Positions 1 through 11,239 of a DNA stretch of 64,000 nt are shown here, one piece after another (the first letter of the stretch is position 1; the number at the start of each line of letters is the position of its first letter). The notes under the pieces were generated by a model. The model made no database searches and had not been told where the DNA came from. It saw only the letters and a list, made by a program, of their open reading frames with translations. A program made the position numbers and the translations under genes. The DNA is from Pogona vitticeps (lineage: Eukaryota; Chordata; Lepidosauria; Squamata; Agamidae). The DNA lies in the NCBI RefSeq assembly GCF_051106095.1, contig NC_135786.1, forward strand, positions 140,682,501-140,746,500. The letters run 5' to 3'.

Positions 1-1456
1 TCTTGTATTATACGAACAGTTATGCTAACGTTAATTTTTGGCAAGGTATTGTTGTATAGACAGTCTTTATCTTCAATTGTCCTACAGAAGGACTCATGTT
101 CTTTTGGTTCTGTATTGTTTTATTTCTCCATGAACAGCAGTCTGATGCAAATGATTAGAATTTCATATCTTTAAAAAATTGCTTTTTCAGTAAGGAAAAA
201 TCATAGCGCTTAGCTAAACCACCATAAATTACTAACCTTGTTAATTCATAAATGGTATATAATGGGCACTGTGGGTTAAATGTCCCATATAAATTAAAAC
301 ATAGTAACACACTTGGCATTTGTGAGAGATTTATCCATACATCCTTCTTTATTTAGTGTTTAGTAAAATGAAAGCAATCAGGGTAGATCACTTTTGGGGC
401 AGAACGAAAATGTCATAGATTTTACATAATTATAATATAGCTGTTCACTTTTGGGAACTGCTAAGTTTTTTTGGTTTTTTTGGTATGCAGTGGAAGGTGG
501 CAGAGCAAGGATTTCCACAAAGAAAGAAATTATGTCAGTCTCAGTCCAATAATTGTTTTGAGAAAGATAGCCCTAGAAAGGCAGCCTCTAAATAAATATG
601 GGATGGGGAGGACACTCACCTATGTTACCGGGGTCTGCTGGAAAAACAGAATGCTGCACAGAGCATTAAGGGGATGACCAGAGTAAGAATCCATAGCAAG
701 ATTGCTACCTCCTAAACTTAGCTGGGCTTGCATCTATTCAAGCCAGGGTGTGTGAGAGCTTTTCTCTAATCTTCACATTGTTTAATTTGCTACTACAGAT
801 TTCCTCCCATTGGTCTGTATAAGAGAGAGAGAAAAGCTTGTCTGCTTTGGGGTCAGCATGCATTTCTTCTTGCTCCAAGGACATGTCAAGGGAAGAAGAG
901 ATTTGAAGATCTAAGGCTTCTCCCAATGTGCTGCTGCTGTGCTCCAAAAAGTCCCTTTTTGCCCTTAGCACAGTTGGAGCAGCAAGAACAGAGCAGCTTA
1001 TCTGTAGGGCACTCCTGAATTTATGCAGATCTAAATTTAGTACTGCAATTATGTGACTTACTCCCAAAGGAATCCCAGCACCATAATTTTTCAGGAGAAA
1101 ATGAACTTAGAAATTTCTGAGCTAGACAAACATTTCTGAGCTAGACAATCATAGATGTTTGCCTCCTGGCATTGCTTTCTGTTGTCGTTAGTGGGGATGC
1201 TTTGTTTTTCATCCACTGTATGGTTTTTGCTGAATGATTTTTATTAACTTGAGTTCACAAATGTATACTTTTGGGCTTCTATACAAAGTGGGAAAGGTAG
1301 ATTATAAATGCTACAGATAAATCATTTGATAATTTTAACTACTTGATTTGGCACTTTCACTTAACTCCATTCCTGGATGAAATCAGAAACAAGATATGAG
1401 GTTAAAAGTGTCTCGACTTGTTTTCTTTTAATCGTTACCTTATTTTTTATTTATAG
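1..1456 (+). other. ANKRD33B: ANKRD33B intron, 3' part
   Basis: AT-rich sequence before the first visible ANKRD33B exon. It ends in a T-rich tract and a TATAG acceptor directly before position 1457. I recognise no repeat family, RNA gene or conserved coding segment in it. The open frames at 471-677 and 738-1067 have no recognisable domain and look like chance. Confidence 0.6.
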
Positions 1457-1586
1457 ACTGGCCTTATTGTTGCCTGTTACCACGGGTTTGTGGATATTGT
1501 AATAGCCTTAGCACAGTGCCCTCATATTGATGTAAACTGGCAGGACAACGAAGGAAACACGGCTCTAATTACAGCTGCCCAGGCAG
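1457..1586 (+). CDS. ANKRD33B: ANKRD33B internal exon (ankyrin repeats)
   Basis: Internal coding exon of 130 bp with an AG acceptor (TTTATAG) and a GTAAGG donor. It reads from its first base and leaves one extra base (phase 1) for the next exon. The peptide begins [20 protein letters not shown], continues through [11 protein letters not shown], and ends [12 protein letters not shown]. These are the second half of one ankyrin repeat (an ACYHG-like helix, then a DVN turn) and the first helix of the next ([12 protein letters not shown]). Ankyrin repeats are protein-binding scaffolds. The naming rests on the joined exon set and on the DAP neighbour. The product is an ankyrin-repeat protein paralogous to ANKRD33 (PANKY), a photoreceptor regulator; the biochemical role of the B paralogue is poorly known. 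The N-terminal exon is not in the window. Confidence 0.88.
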
Positions 1587-3072
1587 GTAAGGAGGTTTCT
1601 CCTCATTTCATTTCTATATTCAACAATATCTGTTTGTACCTTCTGATTTATTGATGTCTTTGTGATGAGCCATTAAATGTCAGGGGGTTTCTCCTACACT
1701 AGATTCCACCCTCCCTCCCCAGTTCATTATCCTTTAAATTCATTTTAGAGAATTTTGTCCCTTTTATCACAGTTTAGGACTGTAGCTAATTGAGTTATGA
1801 ATTTAATGCATGCTAAGCACAACCTACTAGATTAAATTTACCAGAAATCACAAATTATTTTCACTAAACTGGGAGAGGCAGTTGTACACCCCACCCTATT
1901 ACACTTTTTCAAATCATTTGTATTTTCAGTAAAACATGAATAATAATATAAGGGTGCAAATTAGATGGGATCTTTTAGAGGGGGTGGTGCAGTCTAAATA
2001 GGGTTCCTTGGGAATTGGGTGACGATGTGATATACCTTTTGATGCAATCCTTGCATCCAAATGGCATATTAGACTAAGTGATTCTGTTTGGTCTGACTCT
2101 TTCTGGCTGGAATCTTTGATTTTGTGAAGTGGCTCAATAAGCAAGCCACTTCAGGATATCAGCAAATTGAACACTTCTGCTGCCCCTTGGTGGAGGGGCA
2201 GATGACATGAGATTTTTTAAAGAGTGCAGTAGACCATCACTAATGCAGTGTATCAGTTACAAAAAATAAATATCATATATTTTCTTGGCCTTGTCTTAAA
2301 GGTCCAGTTGAGAAGCTGCCCACAGCCAAATCTGTGGCTCAGAAAGGTGCAGTAGGAATACTCTGGACAATTTGGTTCACTCCAATGATTATGTTGTGTG
2401 ATTGCTGGAAAAAGGAGTGAACCAATCTGCCCTTGCAGCAGACCAAACAGTGGTCATTTAGTCCACTGCCTGTCTGGTTGCACCCCAAGTGGGATCTGCA
2501 TGAAAATTCTTCATTATCTTCCTCTCCCCCACTATCCTGTTCATGGTTCCAGCCTTTATTCCCCTCTCGCAGGGCATTCCATTCTTATCCTTTCAGACAC
2601 TCCACACTGTTTTTTCTGTTTTGCTTTTTAACCTTATATTCAACAGTTAGTAGCTACTGAGCATGCTCAGTCCCACGGGAGCATTTTTGGGACAGGCTCT
2701 GGTGTTTTGTTTTTAAATCACATATTGGTGCAAATGTCCTCTGAACCTACTGATACCATCCTTTTTTCCCTCTCCCAGAATTGAACTGGAGGATAGGTTT
2801 AGCATATTTTTAGAAGTGGTACTGTCAAGTGTGAGACATCTGTTTGTCACAGCACACTATTTTCATCAACTGACTCCTTTGTTTTGTGATTGGTCATTAG
2901 AAGGTAAACATAGGCTTAATTCATAAGCGTGATTGACAAGGCATGTATTGAAATCCCATTGTAAGAGGGAAATTGGGTTAATTCTAGGGAAAAAGACTTC
3001 CCTTAATAACTCCGTATGACCTTATTTTGGCTGCCATTCTCTTAATAGCCATGACCTGAGTATGTTGTTAGA
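1587..3072 (+). other. ANKRD33B intron, no recognisable repeat
   Basis: Intron sequence after the GTAAGG donor. Open frames around 1926-2144 and 2398-2660 have no recognisable domain. The only structure I see is a perfect 16-bp palindrome at 2656-2671 (ACTGAGCATGCTCAGT). Confidence 0.5.
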
Positions 3073-3262
3073 GTTGTTGTTATGTGCCTTCAGGTTGGAA
3101 CCAACTTATAGTGACCATAACAGGGCTTTCAAAATAAGTGAGATGTTTAAGGAGTAGTTTTACTAGTTCCACACCACCAGTGAGTTTCCATGGTTAAGGG
3201 GGGATTCAAGGTCAGTAACCCTGAGTCATAGCCTGTTATTCTGCCTACTAGACCACACTGAG
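3073..3262 (-). mobile_element. tRNA-derived SINE, minus strand
   Basis: Reads in reverse: a tRNA-like head near 3262, a middle part, and a tail at 3073 whose plus strand is GTTGTTATGTGCCTTCA. The tail (a stretch like ATAAGTCGGAA..GACTTGACGGCACATAAC in the sense direction) is shared with copies at 6735, 10308, 43578 and 44611, so all belong to one family. Divergence is moderate. Confidence 0.75.
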
Positions 3263-3744
3263 TATTGAAGCTATTAGAGGGTATAATATAATGTCAATTA
3301 TAAATAATATATCAGTGAATTACAAAGGTAAAGTAATTGAATATTTATAAACAAGGATCCAAAGAAATGTTAAACCAACTGAGCCTAAGGAAGCTATGAA
3401 TTTATTTTATCCAACCAGTGGTTCCTATCCTGTATAGTGAAATGCTTTTAAATGAAGTGGAATTTCACATGTCGCTTATGATGGGGCATGGGCTTCAGCT
3501 GGTTTAGCACATTTCATAAAATCTTAACACAGGCTGATCTGGTGAGATAAAAAGTTCTTACCTTTTTTAAAGGTCCTTGCACGAGGCCAAGGACCATTCT
3601 CAGTACTGTTATAGTATTCCAGTTGGTGGGTTAGCAAATAAGATTTCAAGATTGGCATTCAGAGAGCAGTTCTGTCACATTTTTACAAAACACATAGCAA
3701 AGCTATAATTTAACTGCAGTTAAACACTCGACTAATGGAAGGAA

Positions 3745-5400
3745 CCTCATTTCACACGCTAGTAAGGTTATGCTCAAAATCCTACAAGGTAGGCTTTCAG
3801 CAGTATGTGGACCAAGAACTCTCAGAAGTACAAGCTGGATTCCGAAGGGGCAGAGGAAATAGAGACCAAATTGCTAACATGCGCTGGATTATGGAGAAAG
3901 CCAGAGAGTTCCAGAAAAATATCTACCTGTGCTTCATTGACTATGCAAAAGCCTTTGACTGTGTGGACCACAGCAAACCATGGCAAGTCCTTAAAGAAAT
4001 GGGAGTGCCTGACCACCTTATCTATCGCCTGAGAAGCCTATACACTGGTGCCTCACATGACAACGTTAATTCGTTCCGCGAAAATCGCTGTAAAACGAAA
4101 TCATCGTCATGCGATTTTAAAAAGCCCATAGAAACGCATTAAAACACAATTAATGCGTTCCTAGGGGCTTCAAACTCGCCGTCCAACGAAGATCCTCCAT
4201 AGCGCAGCCATTTTCGCTGCCCATGCAGCGAGGAATCCATGCCAGAACACAGCGGGCGGCCATTTTTTAAAACCTGGTGGCCACTTTGAAACAGCCGATC
4301 AGCTGTGCGAAAATCATCGCTTTGCGATGATCGGTTACCGAAACGGGACCAATCATCGCAAAGCGAAATTCCCCCATAGGGAATATCGACGTAAAGCGAT
4401 TTCGTCGTCAAATGGAGCGTTCGTAATGCGAGGCACCGCTATGTGGGACAGGAAGCAACAGTTAGAACTGGACATGGAACAACTGATTGGTTTGAAATTG
4501 GGAAAGGAGTACGACAAGGCTGTATATTGTCCCCCGGCTTATTTAACTTATATGCAGAATACCTCTGGAGGAATCCCAAACTGGAATTAAGATTGCCGGA
4601 AGAAATATCAACAACCTCCGATATGCAGATGATACCACTCTGATGGCAGAAAGTGAGGAGGAACTAAAGAACCTTGTAATGAGGGTGAAAGAGGAGAGTG
4701 CAAAATACGGCCTGAAACTCAACATCAAAGAAACTAAGATCATGGCCACTGGTCCCATCACCTCCTGGGAAATAGAAGGGGAAGATATGGAGGCAGTGCC
4801 AGATTTTACTTTCTTGGGCTCCATGATCACTGCAGATGGTGGCAGCAGCTACGAAATTAAAAGACGGCTGCTTCTTGGGAGGAAAGCGATGACAAACCTT
4901 GACAGCATCTTAAAAAGTAGAGACATCACCTTGCCCACAAAAGTCCGAATAGTCAAAAGCTATGGTTTTTCCTGTAGTGATGTATGGAAGGGAGAGCTGG
5001 ACCATAAAGAAAGCTGACCGCCGAAGAATTGATGCCTTTGAATTGTGGTGCTGGAGGAGGCTCTTGAGAGTGCCCTGGACTGCAAGGAGAACAAACCTAT
5101 CCATTCTAAAGGAAATCAACCCTGAGTGCTCACTGGAAGGACAGATCCTGAAGCTGAGGCTCCAGTACTTTGGCCATCTCATGAGAAGAGAAGACTCCTT
5201 GGAAAACACCTTGATGTTGGGAAAGTGTGAAGGCAAGAGGAGACGGGGACAACAGACGATGAGATGGTTGGACAGTGTCATCGAACCAACCAACATGAAT
5301 TTGACACAACTCTGGGAGGCAGTGGCGGATAGGAGGGCCTGGCGTGCTCTGGTTCATGGGGTCACGAAGTGTCGGACATGACTAAATGACAATGACGACG
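3745..5400 (+). mobile_element. BovB (RTE) LINE, 5'-truncated, with a nested element
   Basis: 3' part of a BovB-type RTE LINE. It encodes reverse transcriptase from a VQAGFRRGRGNRDQIANMRW block, through a FIDYAKAFDCVDH block and a YADD catalytic motif (4622-4633), to the C-terminal ESWTIKKADRRRIDAFELWC and FGHLMRR region, ending near CRT. An 11-bp direct repeat AATGGAAGGAA at 3734-3744 and 5401-5411 looks like the target duplication and fixes both ends. The reading frame is interrupted by a 397-bp DNA element (4043-4439) and by about two further frameshifts, near 4565 and 4968, so the copy is dead. BovB is widespread in squamates and is known for horizontal transfer, for example into ruminants. 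Compared with the copy at 7195 this one is clearly younger. Confidence 0.93.
4043..4439 (+). mobile_element. Nonautonomous pogo/Tigger-like element nested in BovB
   Basis: A 397-bp insertion flanked by TA on each side (4041-4042 and 4440-4441). Its ends are imperfect inverted repeats with a TGGTGCCTCAC-like start and a GCGAGGCACC-like finish. The inside has short palindromes such as CGATTTTCGCT-like and GCGATGATCGG-like stretches, and is rich in CpG. It has no coding capacity. It is the same family as 57008-57401, which lies in the opposite orientation, and shares its terminal motif with 18623-19202. The BovB frame resumes exactly at one TA copy, so it inserted after the BovB did. Confidence 0.85.
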
Positions 5401-5411
5401 AATGGAAGGAA

Positions 5412-6734
5412 GCAAAATGCCTTGTAGTACACCTTCACTGCCCAGAACCACATCTCTCCAGACCCACAAAGGTACAGTATATTTAAAGAAAACTAGAGCT
5501 GGAAAAATCAGTGGCTCTTGGCTTGTGCCAGAGTTGTAACATGCCTTACACACGTTAGCAGAAAATTGCAGCAGGTCTTAAAAGGGGTCAAAATGCTTTT
5601 AAGTACAGTATTACAATATTTTCAAACAAAAATCAGGAATGGAAATAAAGTATGCTAATAATAAGGAATATGACATGCCTTTGTCATACTGAGCAAAATC
5701 TGTTCATTTCAAAATAGAAGTGCAACACAGAATAGGCGAAGATAGATACAGGCTCCAAATATGTAATTGAGTTTTCACTTTCAAATGATCTGAGCATAGT
5801 GTTATATTCACACTATAACTCTAGGTTTAAAATAAACTATGGTTAACTTACAAGTCAGCTTTTGAAATCATGATTTGAAGTTGAGATAGTTGTAATTGAC
5901 TAAGGGTTGTTTACAACTGGGATGACTCTAAAAGTGAAGAAATCTTTCTCCCATCCCATGCCAGGGGAGTGGGAACAGATGAAAACACTACGAAGGCATA
6001 TGGAAGCTCTTCCTTGTTAACGCTAAAATATGCAAAACTGGATACAGTGTTTTGAAAAGATAAGCGTTGTAATTAGGGCATTTGAGAGTTGTTTAAAATT
6101 ACAAATGTTAACAAATGTTTCATATAGTAGAACTACCATATAAATTATTAATAACAATTGGGCTGAAACTCTTTGTGATGAAGAACTTTGGAAGTACTGA
6201 CAAGCAATATGCTCTGCATGTATATTGAAAATTTATTAATCCACTGTAGTAATACCTGGCAGTTTTGTTTTGCATCATTCTGAATGCACTGAGTTTACAA
6301 TTCCTTACTATATAAATATACTGTATATTTATTTTTATAGCTGCTTTAATAGAAAAACAGTACAGTATTTTATATACCTTTTAGACTAGGATTTGGTGGT
6401 TCTAACTGTGCAACCCAGTTAGGTTGTATATACCGAAGATCTGGCCAATAAAAGGATTAGATCTAAGGCTGCTCTTTCTTGACCTTTATACTTAAATTAT
6501 AATGAGCTCAGTGCTAATCCAGAGAGTTGACATTGACTTGATACTGTCTGTCAGGATTTGATATTGATCCTCAAAGAAAATATGGCTAACATTAGTCCAA
6601 AGGATGCACAGAGTTTCTCTGAAGTTATTTTTCTTTATTTTATAATGTTGAAAAATAGTACTGACAATCTTCATTTTATTAAAGATACTGTTACAGTGCT
6701 TTAGAGATGCCACATTATGCTGTATAGCAGTATT
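5412..6734 (+). other. ANKRD33B intron, no recognisable feature
   Basis: AT-rich intron sequence. I see no repeat family, RNA gene or coding segment. Confidence 0.5.
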
Positions 6735-6846
6735 TGTTGCTGTTATGTGCTGTCAAATGAGAACTGACTTATAGCAACCCTGATAGAGTTTTCAAGGTAA
6801 GGAAAGTATTTAAGAACTGATTATTCTATCCACTCTCCCACACTGC
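6735..6846 (-). mobile_element. SINE 3' fragment, minus strand
   Basis: Begins with GTTGCTGTTATGTGCTGTCA and continues with an ACTTATAGCAACCCTGA block. This is the reverse complement of the tail of the SINE family at 3073 and 44611. The tRNA-like head is mostly lost. Confidence 0.65.
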
Positions 6847-7194
6847 ATGCTATATAGCAGTATCCCTACCATGAAAGTCTATAAATAAATGCATTTTAAT
6901 TTAAAATACATATATTCTTTGTAAAAATGTTTATAGTGCATTTCTATTAATTCATATAACAGTACACTTAGTACGAATTAATACAAATATACTAGAAACA
7001 TTCTTACAGGGAATTTATGTATTTTAAATAAAAATGTGTTTATTAAGAGATCTTTGTACATTCCCATAACCCTGATTCCTTTTTTCAACATATACTTTTA
7101 ATATTTTAGAATAGCCTTGTGCACTTAACTTGTCAAAATTATTGCTTCCCTCTCTATCACACTTGATAATTTATATTTTCTGTTTATTTTCGGT

Positions 7195-8420
7195 TCTCAG
7201 TTTCACTGATACAATCCAACCCCTTCACCACGTTAAGGTGCACATCCAGGAAGGGGAATGGTCTTAGCAATGCCATCAGGAGGCCAGGCTCCTATTGGAG
7301 CCTGGACCTCTAGCAGGGTCACCCAAGGTGGAGCAGACACACTGAGACATCAGACAAAGAATCATCCACCCTCTTCAAGGCAGCTATTGGCAGAGTAGCC
7401 AACAGCAGTGATATGGAAGCTACACTTTGTGAGTATTTTGCAGAAAGTGGCAATGGCAAACCCCTGCTGAACTTTCCTTAACATTAAAATGCTATGAGAC
7501 AATCCAAAATGAAACAAGAGATAGTATGGAAGATGAGAATCCCAGGTCAGAAAGCACTCTGTCAGCTATTGGCAAGAGCAAAGGACAAGTGTGACAGCTA
7601 TGTTGCAAATGATGCAACTAGATTAAAACTGACAGGATGTCTAGTGGCTGATGTGCAAAGAAGTGAATGGAAAGTCCAGTGCTGCATAACACATACAGCT
7701 AGTACATGGAATGTGAAAAATATGAATCAAGGTAAACTAGAAACCTTCAAGCAAGAAATGGAACATATAAACATAACAGTGCTTAGTGTCATTGAACTAC
7801 TGTAAAGTGGGCTGGAACGGGATATTTCAGTCAGAGGACTACAAAATGACAAGTCTAGAAGAAATGGAGTGGTTCTGAGGCAAGCTGTAGCACGGGTAGT
7901 TAAGGGCTATATCAATCAGACTTCACGGAAAACCTATCAGCATAACCACTGGTTCTTAACCTTGGGTTACTCAGGAGTTTTGGACTGCAACTCCCAGAAG
8001 CCTTCACCACCAACTGTGCTGGCTGGGGTTTCTGGGAGTTGCAGTTCAAAAACATCCGAGTGACAAAGGTTAAGAACCACTGAGCATAACCATCATTCAG
8101 GTCAATGCTGCAACTACTAATGCTGAAGAAGATGAAACTGGATGTTTCTATGCAGGCATCCAAGGGGAAATCATCATACACCAAAACAAGACATGCTTAT
8201 AATCATGGCTGACTGGAATACAAAAGGAGAGAACAAAGGAAGACCAAATGTTGTTGGGAAAACTGGCCTAGAGATGAAGCAAGAGGCTGACTCATAGGGG
8301 TCTATGATGTCAACAATCTGTTTATTGCAAATACATGCTTCAGGCAACTGAATAGACAGCTCTACATGTGGACATCACCAAATGGTCAATATAGAAATCA
8401 AATAGACTAGGTAATTGGTG
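7195..8420 (+). mobile_element. Old BovB/RTE LINE remnant (endonuclease part)
   Basis: Covers the 5' region and the apurinic endonuclease domain of an RTE LINE. Recognisable pieces are TWNVKNMNQGKLETFKQEME (near 7708-7767), a MADWNTK block (near 8202) that matches the GDWNAK motif of intact BovB, and a LYMWTSPNGQYRNQID block (near 8362-8409). Frames are broken many times. It is far more diverged than the BovB at 3745, so it belongs to an older wave or another RTE subfamily. It is split by the hAT MITE at 7947-8082. Confidence 0.8.
7947..8082. mobile_element. Palindromic hAT MITE, 136 bp
   Basis: A nearly perfect long palindrome: the left end reads CACTGGTTCTTAACC and the right end GGTTAAGAACCACTG, with inner arms GACTGCAACTCCCAGAAG and CTGGGAGTTGCAGT. 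A perfect 8-bp duplication AGCATAAC flanks it (7939-7946, 8083-8090). It has no coding capacity. Same family as 10325, 26642 and 35528. Confidence 0.92.
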
Positions 8421-8498
8421 GCCGGATGTTCCTTCGGCCCTCAAAAATGTTGAAAATATACAATGTGGCCCTCATGCTCAAAGGTTTGGAGACCCCTG
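8421..8498 (-). mobile_element. hAT element terminal fragment
   Basis: Ends with GGTTTGGAGACCCCTG, the reverse complement of a CAGGGGTCTCCAAACC terminus typical of hAT elements, next to a stretch reading GTGGCCCTCATG. The opposite end is missing. Confidence 0.6.
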
Positions 8499-9550
8499 TC
8501 TTAGATTAATAATCTCCCCTCCATTTATAAAGCCATTTATTCATCCTCTTCTCCAGTTCCTTAATAATTCCAAAGCACCCTGACTTGGGACTAGAACATC
8601 TCAGATGACTGGTCTCATGAAAATTGCTTGCCAGTGTATAGACATTGAAATATTTTGGATGAGCATCTTAGAAGGTGATACTGTCACTTAGGGATTCAAA
8701 ACATTCCCTGTGACCTGTCATAGTCCCATCTTGCCTCAACTAGGAGTGTGCCATTTTAGGATTGTTTTTTCTTGACTCCATCTCTCAGAAATCTCCAATA
8801 ATTCTTCAGGCAGAATTCTGTGAGTTCCAGCCCAAACTCAGACACCTACAGGCACCTACATTTCACTCACTTGGAACAGGACTCATTGGGGACCTTCTAG
8901 GGCCTGTGTTCCCTCTTGTTAAGGTACAAAAAAGGTTCTAGTATCTAATGGAAAGTAAGTCTCCTTGTCGGAATGCTAGAAGTTGGAGTCTAAAAACTCC
9001 CACAAACAGTACACCCCTAATCTCAACCTTGTAATTAGGGGCTGGTGCTCTCAGACACTCCAATCTGAGAGCACTTTGTTTCTTTCTAATTCTGTGGTCT
9101 TAATTGCTCCTTGTTCCCTGAAGACAGTGAAGGTGTCTGAATTCTGTTGGAGTGATTATGTGACAAAAACATTTCTATATTAGGAAACAAGGGAAATAAT
9201 TCTTAATAACACATTTTAATACATTGTTGTCATTGTCCTTTCTACAGCCACAAGTTTATATGGTGTGTTATGAAGGTTTACAAAGAAAAAGACAAATATC
9301 TGATTCAAAAGAACTTATGGTCTATATTTTCAGTTTAGATAGCTTTACTGCTTTCTCATTGCTTTGATCCCAAGCAAGCCTAGCATATTTTGATAAATTT
9401 CAAACCAGTTTAGTATTTGTTGCACCTCTTATACTATTGCTTTTAGTATAAAAGGCATATAATGCAAGAAAAAGTATCTGAATTCCAAACTACTCATTTT
9501 GTCAACCAAAATCCAAAGAAAGAGAACAAAACGAAAATTTAAAAAAGACA
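8499..9550 (+). other. ANKRD33B intron, no recognisable feature
   Basis: I recognise no repeat family or gene. The open frame at 8983-9183 has no recognisable domain. Confidence 0.45.
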
Positions 9551-9677
9551 AAAACATGTGGCACCTTAAAGATTATTATATTTTAATGGAAGCTTACACA
9601 TACACAAAGTGGACATGTCCAGGAAAGCTTACATTAAAATATAACAATTAGTCTTTAAGGTGCCACATGGTTTTTTT
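9551..9677. repeat. Inverted dimer of a GTGGCACCTTAAAG repeat
   Basis: Two copies of one unit of about 45 bp face each other. The left arm reads GTGGCACCTTAAAGAT and on to GGAAGCTTACA; the right arm reads AGGAAAGCTTACATT and on to TCTTTAAGGTGCCAC. The end sequence is common in reptile genomes. The class is uncertain: a DNA transposon or the end of a Penelope-like element. Confidence 0.6.
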
Positions 9678-10307
9678 AAATTGTTTTATTTCTTTGCATT
9701 TTGACTGATATGCTTGCCCAGACTAATATGCTGCCTCTCCTGAACTTCCTTTTCTCAAGCTAATAGTATGCAATGATTATATTCCAATATAGTGGTATTG
9801 GTTTGCCTGCCATGTACATTTAGGCATTACTGATGAAGATAAGGACAGATGATACAGGTCAATAGTTCATCTAGCTTTTGGACTCTTAGACTGTTATGGT
9901 GTTAAAGCTCTTTCCTGTTGTCAGTGAAATGGCTTTTGTAATCAGAGAAGATTCTAGTTACTTAAGCAGCTGCAACTAGTGAAATACTGCACTGGAAAAT
10001 CAGTGGCAGAAAGAGGTCAGCAGCAAACATCAAAGAAGAGGTGGAGAAACCAAAACATTTTAGAAACAGGCTGCCGGCAGTAGCTTGCAGTGAGCACTTC
10101 TTGCCAGTCAGTAGCCAAACAATACTGGTGACCTCAGCCATCTTGTTTCTATATTGTCTTCTTGTATAGTTTTCCTTTTCCCAAGGGTGTCATTTCCCCC
10201 ACAGATTACACATTGGTGGCTGGTGCTTCTTTCTGCCTTTTGCCCCTCACCAGCTCCTACAGAGTGTGACATTATTGAGTATTATAATACTATCCATATA
10301 CTAGATA

Positions 10308-10615
10308 GCTGTTGTGGTGTAGCGCAGTGGTCCCCAACCTTGGACTTCCAGATGTTCTTGGACTACAACTCTCAGAAGTCTTCACCACCACCTCTGCTGG
10401 CCAGGATTTCTGGGAGTTGAAGTCCAAGGACATCTGGAGGCCCAAAGTTGTGGACCACTGTTGTAGTGGATAGGGTGATAGAACTCAGAAAACCTGGGTT
10501 GGAATCCCAGCTGAAGATGATGGTGGTGTGGGACTGGTAAAACCATTCCTTAAATGTTTCACATTGAAACCCAATTAGAGTTGCTACAAATCAGTTCCTA
10601 CTTGATGACATATAA
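10308..10615 (+). mobile_element. tRNA-derived SINE, split by a hAT MITE
   Basis: The SINE head is split at GTGTAG. After the MITE it resumes with GTAGTGGATAGGGTGATAG, then a B-box-like stretch GGTTGGAATCCC, then a body and a tail containing GTTGCTACAAATCAGTTCC and GATGACATATAACA. Same family as 44611-45050. Confidence 0.75.
10325..10460. mobile_element. Palindromic hAT MITE inside a SINE, 136 bp
   Basis: Ends CAGTGGTCCCCAACC and TGGACCACTG, with arms GGACTACAACTCTCAGAAG and CTGGGAGTTGAAGTCC. The flanking 8-mers GTGTAGCG (10317-10324) and TTGTAGTG (10461-10468) match at 6 of 8 positions and look like a worn target duplication. They fall in the tRNA-like head of the SINE. Confidence 0.88.
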
Positions 10616-11076
10616 CATTAGTATATGAATATGAATACTTTATTGCTTCGTAGATTAGTTTATGAATATTATGTATACTAATTTATTTATTTTATTTATT
10701 CAACTTGTATGCCACCCACACTTTGCAAGAGTGTAATGCTATGTATAGACTATTACATTTCTTTTCTTATGCATATTCAGTGGTTGGATCCTTATATTCT
10801 CCTTGCCAACATTTAATTTCAGAAATTTCCAAACACAAATCTTAAGACAAACTCCAGCTGGTCATTCTTGTTTTGTGTGATACCTGTTTTGGGCAGATAG
10901 GGTGGGCTCTACTTGACTTAGGTTCTAGTGCAAGAGAAAAATACATTTAGCAATGGGAGTAAGAGAAGTCCCCATAGATGCTACTTCCAGCCTTCCTATT
11001 AGTCACTAGCTACTCTACTTGCCTTGACTCAAGAAAATCAGGGAAGGCAGGGTACAGAAGAACCACATACACAAAT

Positions 11077-11079
11077 TTT

Positions 11080-11110
<31 letters not shown>

Positions 11111-11143
11111 TTTGTTTGTTTGTTTGTTTGTTTGTTTGTTTGT

Positions 11144-11190
<47 letters not shown>

Positions 11191-11193
11191 TTT
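11077..11193. repeat. Compound microsatellite (TTTA)n(TTTG)n(TTTA)n
   Basis: About 34 bp of TTTA, about 32 bp of TTTG, then about 50 bp of TTTA. A symmetric interrupted tetranucleotide array, probably grown from a LINE or SINE tail. Confidence 0.9.
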
Positions 11194-11239
11194 CACAGCC
11201 ATTGAGTGGCAAGCCACTACTCTGGGCAAAAATGCCTAA

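Noticed and set aside
10978-11239. Open frames with repeated FIYL words
   Set aside because: They read through the (TTTA)n(TTTG)n array.
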